Below are positions 54,213 through 64,000 of a stretch of 64,000 nucleotides of DNA, one piece after another. The stretch comes from Multivorans sp965116445 (GTDB lineage Bacteria; Acidobacteriota; Thermoanaerobaculia; Multivoradales; Multivoraceae). Both the position numbers and the translations under genes were made by a program. The notes below the pieces were generated by a model. It ran no database searches and was not told where the DNA came from. It was given only the letters and a program-made list of their open reading frames with translations. Within the stretch, counting starts at the first letter, position 1, and every line of letters begins with the position of its first letter. Where the stretch lies: positions 2,728,001 to 2,792,000 of the forward strand of contig OZ220688.1 of assembly GCA_965116445.1 (NCBI GenBank), read 5' to 3'.

Positions 54213-54805
54213 GCGCCGCCAAAACCGGGTCGAACCGGCCGCGCCCCCTCTTGCTGGTCCTGCTCGCGGTCGTGGCAGTGATCGCCGGCTGGCGCTATCT
54301 GCCCTCGTTCGGCGGCGGCCCCGGCTTCACCCGTACGACTTCCGCCGACCTGCGCTCGGCGACGATCGAGGTCGTGGAACTGGCCCCGCACACCCTGGAG
54401 CAACAGCCGCCGGAGGGCAGGCAGGCGCGCGACCCCTGGTCGTTCGGCAGCCGGCCGGCGCCCGAGCGGGCCACTCCCGAGGCGACCCTTCCCGAGCCCG
54501 AACCGCGGCCCGTTCCCGCCGTCATCCCCGAGCGACCGAAGCCGGAACCGCCGGCGCCGAGACCCCTCGGCCCGAGGCCTCCGGCGGTCGACATCGTCTA
54601 CCTCGGCACACTGGGCCGCGACGACGACCCGGTCGCCGTGTTCTCCGACGGCGCGGAGATCTACAACGCGCTCAAGGGCGACCTGGTCAAGGACCTGTTC
54701 GAAGTACAACGGATCGGCTACGAGTCGGTCGACCTCGGTTTCGTGGGCTTCCCCGACGAACCCGCGGTGCGACTGGCCATCGGCGGCCGACCGAACGGCG
54801 GCTAG
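54209..54805 (+). CDS. PilP/GspC-like periplasmic connector protein
   Basis: A 198-residue protein with one N-terminal membrane helix (PRPLLLVLLAVVAVIAGWRY), a long Pro/Glu-rich spacer (about residues 70-125), and a small beta domain (VDIVYLGTLGRDDDPVAVFS, ALKGDLVKDLFEVQRIGYES, VDLGFVG). That last part has the pattern of the homology-region domain of PilP/GspC, which contacts the secretin N-domains. Position after the PilO-like gene and before the secretin supports the call. A 22-bp gap separates it from the next gene. Confidence 0.7.
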   Translation: MSAAKTGSNRPRPLLLVLLAVVAVIAGWRYLPSFGGGPGFTRTTSADLRSATIEVVELAPHTLEQQPPEGRQARDPWSFGSRPAPERATPEATLPEPEPRPVPAVIPERPKPEPPAPRPLGPRPPAVDIVYLGTLGRDDDPVAVFSDGAEIYNALKGDLVKDLFEVQRIGYESVDLGFVGFPDEPAVRLAIGGRPNGG

Positions 54806-54827
54806 AGCCTGGAAGGACCTGAAGTAC

Positions 54828-55274
54828 ATGGAAGAACGAAACGGACAACGGCCGCGTACCCTGGCGCTGGCTCTCCTGGGCTTGCTGGTCTTTGCCTCCT
54901 GTAGCGGCTACCGGAGCTTCCGGGAAGCGCAGTACGCGGAAACCGCGGGTGACTGGGACGCCGCCGTCCTCCGCTACATGGAACTGGTCGCCGAGGATCC
55001 CTCGGACCTCCGATACCGGGCCGGCCTGCTGCGGGCCAAGACCCAGGCCGCCCATGCCCACTTTGAGCAGGGCAGAAAGCTGCAGGAAGCCGGCCGGGAC
55101 CGCGACGCCCTGCTGGAGATGCAGCGCGCCGTGCAGCTCGACCCGACGAACCAGTACGCCCTCACCGAACTGGAGAAGATTCGGACGAGCATCGAGAGCA
55201 GCGGCGGGGCCCGAAGACGATCTCGCAGCTCAAGGACGAGGGCCGGGGCTCCGAGCCGATGCCGCCGACCTTGA
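54828..55274 (+). CDS. TPR lipoprotein, probably the N-terminus of the following secretin split by a frameshift
   Basis: 148 codons. The start has a lipoprotein signal peptide (LALALLGLLVFASC, lipidated Cys near residue 25). Residues about 32-125 form tetratricopeptide-like helices (AQYAETAGDWDAAVLRYMEL, HFEQGRKLQEAGRDRDALLE, MQRAVQLDPTNQYALTELEK). After IRTSIESSGG the frame turns into Arg/Ser-rich junk and stops at 55274. In the frame of the secretin, translation reads GPKTISQLKDEGRGSEPMPP without a stop across the same bases. One missing base in the GGCGGGGCCC stretch near 55,203-55,212 would fuse the two into one lipid-anchored TPR-secretin. I cannot tell a sequencing error from a real split. 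Confidence 0.65.
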   Translation: MEERNGQRPRTLALALLGLLVFASCSGYRSFREAQYAETAGDWDAAVLRYMELVAEDPSDLRYRAGLLRAKTQAAHAHFEQGRKLQEAGRDRDALLEMQRAVQLDPTNQYALTELEKIRTSIESSGGARRRSRSSRTRAGAPSRCRRP

Positions 55275-57226
55275 ATCCACGTTCCGACGAACCGATCACG
55301 TTCGATTTCCCGGACGCGACCTTCATGGAGATCTACCGCGCGATGGGTCAGGCGTTCGGGTTCAACATCGTGTTCGATCCCCGCCTGCGCGATGCGCCCC
55401 TTGCCGGCCCCATCGAACTGCGGGAAGTCACCGCGCTGGAGGGCCTCGAGATCCTGATGCAGAGCCTCGGACACTTCTACAAGGTGCTCGACGAACAGAC
55501 GATCATGATCCTGCAGAGCACGCCGGCGAATCGCCAAGCGTACGAAGATCGGATCATCCAGACCTTCTTCCTCTCGAACGCGGACGTGCAGGACGTGATG
55601 ACGATCCTCCGCAGCCTGCTCGCGACCCGGTTCATCGCCGCGAACGAACGGCTGAACGCGATCGTCATGCTGGACAGCGTCGAGAAGGTCAAGGTCGCGG
55701 AACGGATCATCGAGCAGGCGGACAAGGCGAAGGCCGAGGTCGTCATCGACGTCGAACTGCTCGAGATCAACACCTCGAAGCTCCAGGACCTGGGGCTCTC
55801 GCTCGACTCGAACACCCTTGGCATCAGCCTGGACATCGGCGGCGAGGAGGTGCCGCTCCGGATGTCGGACGCCGAGTCCCTGAACCAGAACAACTGGGTG
55901 CTCACGGTCCCCGGGTTCCTGTTCGACTTCGTGAAGACCTCGACCGACGCCCAGACGCTGGCCAAACCGCAGGTCCGGATCACGGAGGGTGAAGAGAGCT
56001 CGTTCTCGATCGGCGACCGGGTTCCGATCCCCGTGACCAGCTTCAATACCGCGAACACCGCGGGCAGCAACGTGGTGCCCATCACGTCGTACCAGTACCA
56101 GAACGTCGGAATCGACGTAAGCATCACGCCCCGTGTCCACCACAACGAAGAGATCTCCCTGACGTTGGACATCGAGGTCAGCGATCTGGGCGGCCAGATC
56201 GGCGACCAGCCGATCATTGGCAGCCGCAACATCCAGACCAGCATCCGGCTGCGCGACGGCGAAACGAACTTCCTGGCCGGCCTGATCCGCACGAACGAGT
56301 CGAACACCCAGAACGGGATCCCCGGGCTGGCGGAGATCCCGGTGCTCGGCCGGCTCTTCTCCAAAAAGAAGAGCGAGAACCGGCGCACGGACATCGTGCT
56401 CACGCTGACGCCGCACATCATCCGCCGGGCGGACATCCGCGAGGAGGATCTGGCGCCGATCTGGGTCGGCACGGAGCAGAATGTCGTCTTCCGGGGCTCA
56501 AGTCCCCGGATCGACTCCGGAATCGACGGGCCGTTCGACGAGCCGGCGGACCTGGGGGGCGAGGCGAGGCAGCAACTGGAAGAGCGTTTGCCGCCGGGCC
56601 TGCGCGACGCGGCACCGGAAGGCGCCGCGAGCGACGCGGGAGAAGACGAGCCCCCTCTGGGCGTCGAACTCGTCCCGCCGCCGGGGAGTCCGCGCCAGAA
56701 CGCCGGGCTGCTCGAGCGGCCGCCCAGAGTCGTTCCAGCCCTCTTCCAACCCGCGTCCGCGCGGACCGACCGCGAGATCGAACTCTCCTTTTCACCCCAG
56801 GCGCTCCGCGCGACGGTCGGCGACCGCTTCGAAGCGCGCCTGGACGTGAGGTCCCGCACGCCGCTCTCCCATCTGCCATTGCGGCTCCGGTATGACCCGG
56901 AACGGATCGAAGTCACCGCGGTCAGGGCCGAGTCCTTTCTGGGCGATCAGAGCGAGGTTTCCCTGATGACGGACACGTCGACGCCGGGTACGGTCATCGT
57001 GGGCCTCAGCCGACTGGGTGACCGGGCGGGCGTGGCCGGGCGAGGGCACCTGCTGGCTCTCGAGGTGCAGGCGGTAGGTCCGGGCAAGGCAACGATCACG
57101 ATCGAGCGGGCCCGGCCCAAGGGACCCGAGCTCGAAGCGCTACCAGCGCCCGCCGTGCGACCGCTGGAGATCGAAGTCCAGGAGGCCGAGCCGCCGGACG
57201 GAAGCGAACCAGAGATCGTCGCATGA
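55259..57226 (+). CDS. gspD: secretin (GspD/PilQ-like) with C-terminal cohesin domain
   Basis: The outer-membrane channel of the secretion machine; 655 residues as annotated. Residues about 12-85 are an N0/STN domain (ITFDFPDATFMEIYRAMGQA, FGFNIVFDP) and about 95-160 an N1 domain (TFFLSNADVQDVMTILRSLL, LNAIVMLDSVEKVKVAERII). The secretin core lies at about 160-390 (DVELLEINTSKLQDLGLSLD, VPIPVTSFNT, VGIDVSITPRVHHNEEISLT, ETNFLAGLI, IPVLGRLFSKKKSENRRTDI). After a Pro/Glu-rich spacer, residues about 500-630 (ELSFSPQALRATVGDRFEAR, LPLRLRYDPERIEVTAV) look like a cohesin domain. No signal peptide is present unless it is joined to the upstream TPR lipoprotein frame. Confidence 0.9.
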   Translation: MPPTLNPRSDEPITFDFPDATFMEIYRAMGQAFGFNIVFDPRLRDAPLAGPIELREVTALEGLEILMQSLGHFYKVLDEQTIMILQSTPANRQAYEDRIIQTFFLSNADVQDVMTILRSLLATRFIAANERLNAIVMLDSVEKVKVAERIIEQADKAKAEVVIDVELLEINTSKLQDLGLSLDSNTLGISLDIGGEEVPLRMSDAESLNQNNWVLTVPGFLFDFVKTSTDAQTLAKPQVRITEGEESSFSIGDRVPIPVTSFNTANTAGSNVVPITSYQYQNVGIDVSITPRVHHNEEISLTLDIEVSDLGGQIGDQPIIGSRNIQTSIRLRDGETNFLAGLIRTNESNTQNGIPGLAEIPVLGRLFSKKKSENRRTDIVLTLTPHIIRRADIREEDLAPIWVGTEQNVVFRGSSPRIDSGIDGPFDEPADLGGEARQQLEERLPPGLRDAAPEGAASDAGEDEPPLGVELVPPPGSPRQNAGLLERPPRVVPALFQPASARTDREIELSFSPQALRATVGDRFEARLDVRSRTPLSHLPLRLRYDPERIEVTAVRAESFLGDQSEVSLMTDTSTPGTVIVGLSRLGDRAGVAGRGHLLALEVQAVGPGKATITIERARPKGPELEALPAPAVRPLEIEVQEAEPPDGSEPEIVA

Positions 57227-57702
57227 ACCTGATCACGTCCGACACCCCACGGCGGCGAGCCGGCTACACCCTGGTCGAACTCGTCACGGTGTGCGCCGTG
57301 ATGCTCACGCTGGCGGCCGTGGCCCTGCCCACCGCCACCTTCACGAACAAACGGATCAAGGAGGCCGAACTCCGGTCGCACCTGCGCACGTTGCGCAATG
57401 CGGTCGACGAACACAAGCGTTACAGCGACGTCGGTCTGATTCCGATCGAGATCGGCACCGACGGCTATCCGGCTGAACTCGAGCTCCTGGTCGAGCCGAT
57501 CCAGTTGATCGGACAGGCCGACGGCGAGATCCGGTTCCTGCGCCGCATTCCGGTCGACCCGATGACCGGAGAGGCGGAGTGGGGCCTGAGGAGCTACCAG
57601 GATGCGCCGGACGACGGGAACTGGGGAGGAGAGAACGTCTACGACGTCTTTTCCCTCTCCGACGGCGTCGGCCTGAACCGCGTTCCGTACGAGGAGTGGT
57701 GA
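57223..57702 (+). CDS. pseudopilin-like type II secretion protein
   Basis: A 159-residue protein with a type III (prepilin) signal: basic leader RRRAG, then YTLVELVTVCAVMLTLAAVA. Cleavage falls after Gly14, with Glu at +5 as required for assembly. The C-terminal half has GspG-like features (LRTLRNAVDEHKRYSDVGLI, RIPVDPMTGEAEWGLRSYQD). It overlaps the secretin gene by four bases. Which pseudopilin role it fills (major or minor) is not certain; the next gene is the better match to GspG. Confidence 0.85.
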   Translation: MNLITSDTPRRRAGYTLVELVTVCAVMLTLAAVALPTATFTNKRIKEAELRSHLRTLRNAVDEHKRYSDVGLIPIEIGTDGYPAELELLVEPIQLIGQADGEIRFLRRIPVDPMTGEAEWGLRSYQDAPDDGNWGGENVYDVFSLSDGVGLNRVPYEEW

Positions 57703-57703
57703 C

Positions 57704-58138
57704 ATGAACCGGAGAATCATGGGCCAGCGCGGCATGTCGCTGCTGGAGCTGATCATCGTCATGGCGATCATCGGCATCCTTGCCGCCGTCGCGGTGCCCC
57801 TGTTGAAGAACGCGCCGCGACGTGCGCAGGAAGCCGCGCTGAAGCAGAACCTCCGGGTGATGCGCGACGCAATCCAGCAACACCAGGCGGACAAGGGCCA
57901 CTATCCGCCGAGCCTCCAGGCCCTGGTCGAGGCGGAGTACCTGCGCACGGTCCCGCTCGACCCGATCACCCGCTCCACCGACACCTGGGTGGAGGTCTTC
58001 GCCGAGTTCCCCGCTCTCTCGGACGAAGACCCGTGGGCCGAAACGGACCTTTCGCCCTTTGGAGATCCCGGCATCGAGGACGTCCACTCGGGGTCAGAGG
58101 AGAACGCGCTGGACGGCGCTGCCTATGCCGACTGGTGA
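57704..58138 (+). CDS. GspG-like major pseudopilin
   Basis: A 144-residue protein with a short leader and textbook prepilin motif G-MSLLELIIVMAIIGILAA; cleavage after Gly10, Glu at +5. The body (NLRVMRDAIQQHQADKGHYP, PSLQALVEAEYLRTVPLDPI) has the GspG core with the PxxLxxLV motif and the proline-rich turn. The C-terminal acidic loop (SGSEENALDGAAYADW) resembles the Ca-binding end of GspG. It would form the shaft of the pseudopilus. It overlaps the next gene by 14 bp. Confidence 0.88.
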   Translation: MNRRIMGQRGMSLLELIIVMAIIGILAAVAVPLLKNAPRRAQEAALKQNLRVMRDAIQQHQADKGHYPPSLQALVEAEYLRTVPLDPITRSTDTWVEVFAEFPALSDEDPWAETDLSPFGDPGIEDVHSGSEENALDGAAYADW

Positions 58139-58844
58139 CCAGGCGCCAGGCGCCGCGGGCGCCACGAACCGCTCTTCCGAGGCCGGCTACAACCTCGTCG
58201 TGCTCGCCGTTCTGATCACGGTGATGAGCGTCGCGGTCGCGGCGGCCCTGCCCAACTGGAGCAGTTGGGCCAAGCGGCAGAAGGAGGAAGAGTTGATCTT
58301 TCGCGGCCTCCAGTACGCCGAGGCGATCCGCCTGTTCCGGGTCCGCCAGGGACGCCTGCCGACGGCGCTTGAGGAGCTCATCGAGGTCGAGCCGCGGGTC
58401 ATCCGGCAGTTGTGGCCCAACCCGATGGACGAGGAAGGCCGCTGGGGCCTGCTGATGCAGGGAACTCCGAGCAACACCGGCCAGGGAAGCCGTCGGGCCG
58501 GAAGCGCCAGCCCGGCCAACGCCGGCGGCGCCGGCGGATTGACCGCCGTGCCGCCGCCGAACGAGGAGGAGGGCGAAGGGCCGACGGTCGGGCCGATCCT
58601 GGGCGTCTACAGCGCGACGCCCGGCCCCTCGATGCGCGTCTGGGGCGGCCAGGAGGACTACTCGAACTGGTACTTCACCAGCGAACTGATCCAGCTCAGG
58701 CCCGGCAACGTCGCCGAGGGCCGCCCCCCGCCGCGTCTGACCAGCGAGTGGATCGGCAAGCCCTTTCCGCCCGGCGTGCTCGGCGACGGCCAGCCCGAGG
58801 ACGGGACGGCGCCGGGAGAGCGCAACCGCGGACGCGACCTTTGA
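58125..58844 (+). CDS. pseudopilin-like protein lacking the +5 glutamate
   Basis: I start at ATG 58125, inside the end of the previous gene, because this gives a leader of 21 residues before AGYNLVVLAVLITVMSVAVA. The hydrophobic helix and the Gly21-Tyr junction fit a prepilin signal, but the +5 residue is Val, not Glu. The body has pseudopilin-like character (ELIFRGLQYAEAIRLFRVRQ, GRLPTALEELIEVEPRVIRQ), then a Gly/Pro/Glu-rich loop and a final domain with YSNWYFTSELIQL. Length is 239 residues. Loss of Glu5 is known for GspK-type tip pseudopilins, so a tip role is plausible; a membrane-retained regulator is an alternative. Confidence 0.7.
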   Translation: MPTGDQAPGAAGATNRSSEAGYNLVVLAVLITVMSVAVAAALPNWSSWAKRQKEEELIFRGLQYAEAIRLFRVRQGRLPTALEELIEVEPRVIRQLWPNPMDEEGRWGLLMQGTPSNTGQGSRRAGSASPANAGGAGGLTAVPPPNEEEGEGPTVGPILGVYSATPGPSMRVWGGQEDYSNWYFTSELIQLRPGNVAEGRPPPRLTSEWIGKPFPPGVLGDGQPEDGTAPGERNRGRDL

Positions 58845-59359
58845 GCAGGCCAACCGCCGCGCCGGAGACACCGGACCGGGCAACCGAACCACGCGAACAG
58901 GGAGCGCCTCCCGTCACCGTCGCCGTGCGCCGACTACCGCACTCCGCCGGTCTGCCCGAGCGCGCCTCGGCCGGCAGCGCCGGCTACGACCTGCGCGCCG
59001 CGACAGGCGCCGCAGTCCGGATGGAACCAGGCGCTCGCGCCCTGATCCCGACCGGTCTGATCCTCGGATTACCCCCCGGCTACGAGGCCCAGATTCGGCC
59101 CCGCAGCGGACTCGCCTACCGGCAGGGCCTGACCGTACTGAACGCTCCCGGCACGATCGACAGCGACTACCGGGGCGAAATCAAGCTGCTGCTCGTCAAT
59201 CTGGGACAGCGCCCGATCACGATCGAACGCGGCGAGCGGCTGGCCCAGATGGTCGTCGCCGCCGTGCCCGAGATCGCGTTCCGCGACGACGACACGCTCG
59301 GCGAACGCCCCGTCGCCGGAGAGCGCAACGACGGCGGCTTCGGCTCCACGGGCCAGTAG
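58841..59359 (+). CDS. dut: dUTP diphosphatase
   Basis: Trimeric dUTPase hydrolyses dUTP to dUMP and PPi, keeping uracil out of DNA and supplying dTMP synthesis. All five motifs are present: AGYDLRA (residues 47-53), PRSGLA (87-92), GTIDSDYRGEI (104-114), RGERLAQMVV (130-139) and NDGGFGSTG (163-171). The catalytic Asp is in motif III. No ATG precedes the conserved start VTVAVRRL in frame; the TTG at 58841, overlapping the previous stop as TTGA, gives 172 residues with a 24-residue non-conserved lead, while a GTG just upstream of RRLPHSAG could also serve. Confidence 0.92.
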   Translation: MSRPTAAPETPDRATEPREQGAPPVTVAVRRLPHSAGLPERASAGSAGYDLRAATGAAVRMEPGARALIPTGLILGLPPGYEAQIRPRSGLAYRQGLTVLNAPGTIDSDYRGEIKLLLVNLGQRPITIERGERLAQMVVAAVPEIAFRDDDTLGERPVAGERNDGGFGSTGQ

Positions 59360-59363
59360 GGAG

Positions 59364-59954
59364 TCAGTTCGAGGCGCCGTCGCCCGAGGTCCAGCTCGGC
59401 AGTGCCCCGGGATCGATCCCCAGCGAAGCCAGCGCGGCAGACCAGGCGTCCACCGGATCGGGCGAGAACACGATCGACTCCTCCACCGGCGCCGTCAACC
59501 AGTCGCTGCGAGTGAGCTCCTGCATCAACTGGCCCGGCGCCCAGCCGGCGTGACCGAGCAGGAGCCGGATGTGATCCGGAGCGCGGCGAGCCAGCGTCCG
59601 CAACGCCAGGATGTTCTGCGTCGCGCCCACGCCCGGCGCGATCCGGGTGATCCCGTCCGCCTCTACACCCGTCAGGCCGTCGAGAGACAGCAGCACGGTA
59701 CCCACTTCCGGCTGCACCGGACCACCGACGAAGGCCGGCGCTTCCGAACCGCCCAGCCACTCGATATCGAGTTCCCGCAACACCTCGTCGACCTTGAGCT
59801 GACTCGGGCGATTGACGACGAAACCGAGACTTCCACCCTCCCCGCCCTCCTCGTGCGCGGCCAGAAGCACGACGGCCCGCGCGAAGAACGGATCGAGGAC
59901 CTGGGGCATGGCGATCAGCAGACTCGGCGTCTCGAGGTCATCCAGCCCGGACAT
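59364..59954 (-). CDS. YqgE/AlgH family protein
   Basis: A 196-residue protein with the complete family pattern: LETPSLLIAMPQVLDPFFAR near the start, GSLGFVVNRP, a VGGPVQPEVGTVLL strand, and RLLLGHAGWAPGQLMQEL with the conserved GxxGWxxGQL core. The family is widespread in Gram-negative bacteria and has been linked to transcriptional effects such as alginate regulation (AlgH), but its biochemical role is unresolved. It is convergent with dut, with only four bases between the stops, and divergent from acnA. Confidence 0.9.
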   Translation of the reverse strand: MSGLDDLETPSLLIAMPQVLDPFFARAVVLLAAHEEGGEGGSLGFVVNRPSQLKVDEVLRELDIEWLGGSEAPAFVGGPVQPEVGTVLLSLDGLTGVEADGITRIAPGVGATQNILALRTLARRAPDHIRLLLGHAGWAPGQLMQELTRSDWLTAPVEESIVFSPDPVDAWSAALASLGIDPGALPSWTSGDGASN

Positions 59955-60096
59955 GGCGCGACTCTACACTCCGCCACGGGTTCGGCAGCGGACCGCGAGC
60001 AAGACCGCAGGCGCCGGTGACGGCCACACTTTGGGTAATCTCAGGCGCACTCGAAAACCCCCCGGCGCCTGCTGCCGGAGACACGGAAACAGGAAC

Positions 60097-62818
<2,722 letters not shown>

Positions 62819-62835
<17 letters not shown>

Positions 62836-63520
62836 TCCACTCCGCCAGCTCGACCCGGTCGCCGCGCTGCCCGAGAGCGAGCGGCTCAAGGTCAACGAGA
62901 TCTTCTACTCGATCCAGGGCGAATCGACCTTCGCGGGCCGCCCTTGCGTCCTGGTGCGGCTGACCGGGTGCCAGATGCGGTGCAGTTGGTGCGACACCGA
63001 GTACAGCTTCCACGAAGGCTCGTGGATGCGCAGGGACGACGTGATCGCCGAGGTGCTGGCGTTCGATTGCCCGCTGGTGGAAGTCACCGGCGGCGAACCC
63101 CTGCTCCAACCCGGCGTTCATCCCTTGATGAGCGACCTCTGCGACCGCGGACTCACCGTCCTGCTCGAAACCGGCGGCGGGCTCGACATCTCGGGTGTCG
63201 ATTCGCGGGTGCGGAGAATCGTCGACCTGAAGTGCCCGGCCAGCGGCGAGGCCGCGAACAACCACTGGCCGAACATCGACGACCTGCGTTCGAAGGACGA
63301 GGTGAAGCTCGTCCTCGCCGACCGCGGCGACTACGAATGGGCGCGCGACGCGATCCGCAAGCATCGAATCGATCGCCGCTGCACCGTCCACCTGTCGCCC
63401 GTGTGGGACGCTCTGGCACCGGCCCAGCTCGCCTCCTGGGTACTCGAAGACCGGCTTCCGGCACGCGTTTCGCTGCAACTCCACAAGACGCTCTGGGGGG
63501 CCGAAACAAGGGGCGTCTGA
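62819..63520 (+). CDS. queE: 7-carboxy-7-deazaguanine synthase
   Basis: QueE is a radical SAM enzyme that contracts 6-carboxy-tetrahydropterin to CDG in queuosine and deazaguanine synthesis. The N-terminus has VNEIFYSIQGESTFAGRPCV, then the cluster-binding C-x3-C-x2-C at residues 51, 55 and 58 (GCQMRCSWCDTEYSF). TGGEPLLQ (SAM-binding GGE) and LETGGGLD, VDLKCPASGE, DEVKLVLADR and the final LQLHKTLWG follow, all in the expected order. No ATG is available; I use TTG 62819, which overlaps acnA by 17 bp and gives 233 residues, but the start is uncertain. Other que genes are not in the window. Confidence 0.9.
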
Positions 63521-63648
63521 ATCGGACCCGCCAACGTCCCACTACGGCTCGCGGGGCTGCTACACTCCGCGACGAATACGCCAACCGAGCCGAGTACCCC
63601 AACTGAGCGGGTCGATACCTGGCAAACACACGAGGTGAGACATCAGAT

Positions 63649-64000
63649 ATGGGTGTAGCCAAGCTGAATCTGGACGATCAGGAGTACGAATTTCCCGTCA
63701 TTGTCGGCTCCGAGGGCGAAGTGGCCATACACAGCCACGCGCTCCGGAGCCATACTGGTGCGATCACCCTGGATCCCGGCTACGGCAACACCGGATCGTG
63801 CCGTAGCGCGATCACCTTCATCGACGGCGAGCAGGGGATTCTCCGCTACCGCGGCTACCCGATCGAGCAGCTAGCCGAGCGCGCGTCCTTCGTCGAGGTC
63901 TGCTATCTGCTGATCTACGGAGAACTGCCGACGGAGCGGGAACTGGCCGATTTCCGGTCGAAGCTCCGGAGGCACACCCTGATCCACGAGGACATGAAGA
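63649..64000 (+). CDS. gltA: citrate synthase (N-terminal part, runs off the right edge)
   Basis: The first 117 codons of a type II (hexameric-type) citrate synthase, which condenses oxaloacetate and acetyl-CoA. ATG 63649 follows GAGGTGAGA at 63632-63640. Visible family segments are the small N-terminal beta domain (LNLDDQEYEFPVIVGSEGE), the GAITLDPGYGNTGSCRSAIT segment, FIDGEQGILRYRGYPIEQLA and FVEVCYLLIYGELPT. The catalytic His and Asp lie beyond the window. The 128-bp gap before it shows no obvious terminator or promoter. Confidence 0.93.
   Translation, partial: MGVAKLNLDDQEYEFPVIVGSEGEVAIHSHALRSHTGAITLDPGYGNTGSCRSAITFIDGEQGILRYRGYPIEQLAERASFVEVCYLLIYGELPTERELADFRSKLRRHTLIHEDMK

Noticed and set aside
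54892..55992. Plus-strand open frame across the TPR/secretin junction in the third frame
   Set aside because: Its translation is Arg/Pro/Ala-rich and overlaps the well supported secretin core in another frame.

Overview
The window is 64 kb of GC-rich DNA (roughly two thirds GC by eye) from a Gram-negative bacterium. It carries lipid A/Kdo genes (lpxK, waaA), a secretin-based envelope machine and a protein with a C-terminal outer-membrane barrel. The hybrid type II secretion/type IV pilus cluster with a cohesin-bearing secretin, the ECF sigma/anti-sigma pair at its head, and the mix of TCA and tRNA-modification genes are reminiscent of marine or symbiotic Acidobacteriota. That placement is inference; no rRNA or other phylogenetic marker is present.

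Region 1 (1-7.6 kb) is accessory and eroded. It holds a RelE/HigB-type toxin with the first codons of its antitoxin, a HicB-like protein that appears joined to the tail of a HicA toxin, a sodium-dependent transporter, and a wrecked DUF4143-type ATPase whose stop codon marks the insertion point of an IS5-family element. A Uma2-family protein follows, then a minus-strand cluster of DUF1640-like (CCDC90-type) small membrane proteins with one decayed copy and one frameshifted partner, and finally an HTH remnant. At least seven copies of a short GC-rich palindrome lie between these genes.

Region 2 (7.6-44.3 kb) is essentially one gene of 36,480 bp (12,159 codons). It encodes a signal peptide, a unique N-terminal domain, about 90 Calx-beta-like domains plus one cadherin-like domain, a short His-Gly repeat linker and an autotransporter-type beta-barrel ending in Phe. 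A degenerate copy of its own signal-peptide region and a run of 26 G lie immediately upstream, arranged so that tract length would decide whether the upstream peptide is coupled, fused or out of frame. Inside the gene a 15-domain block of about 5.45 kb is duplicated in tandem with near identity.

Region 3 (44.3-64 kb) is compact core genome. lpxK and waaA run leftward. Divergently, an operon with mostly 1-32 bp overlaps encodes an ECF sigma factor, a zinc-finger anti-sigma-like membrane protein, a periplasmic secretin-domain protein, GspF, GspE, PilM/N/O/P-like proteins, a TPR lipoprotein, a secretin with a cohesin domain, three pseudopilin-like proteins and dUTPase. Then come yqgE (minus), acnA, queE and the 5' part of citrate synthase. 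No tRNA, rRNA or CRISPR array was seen.
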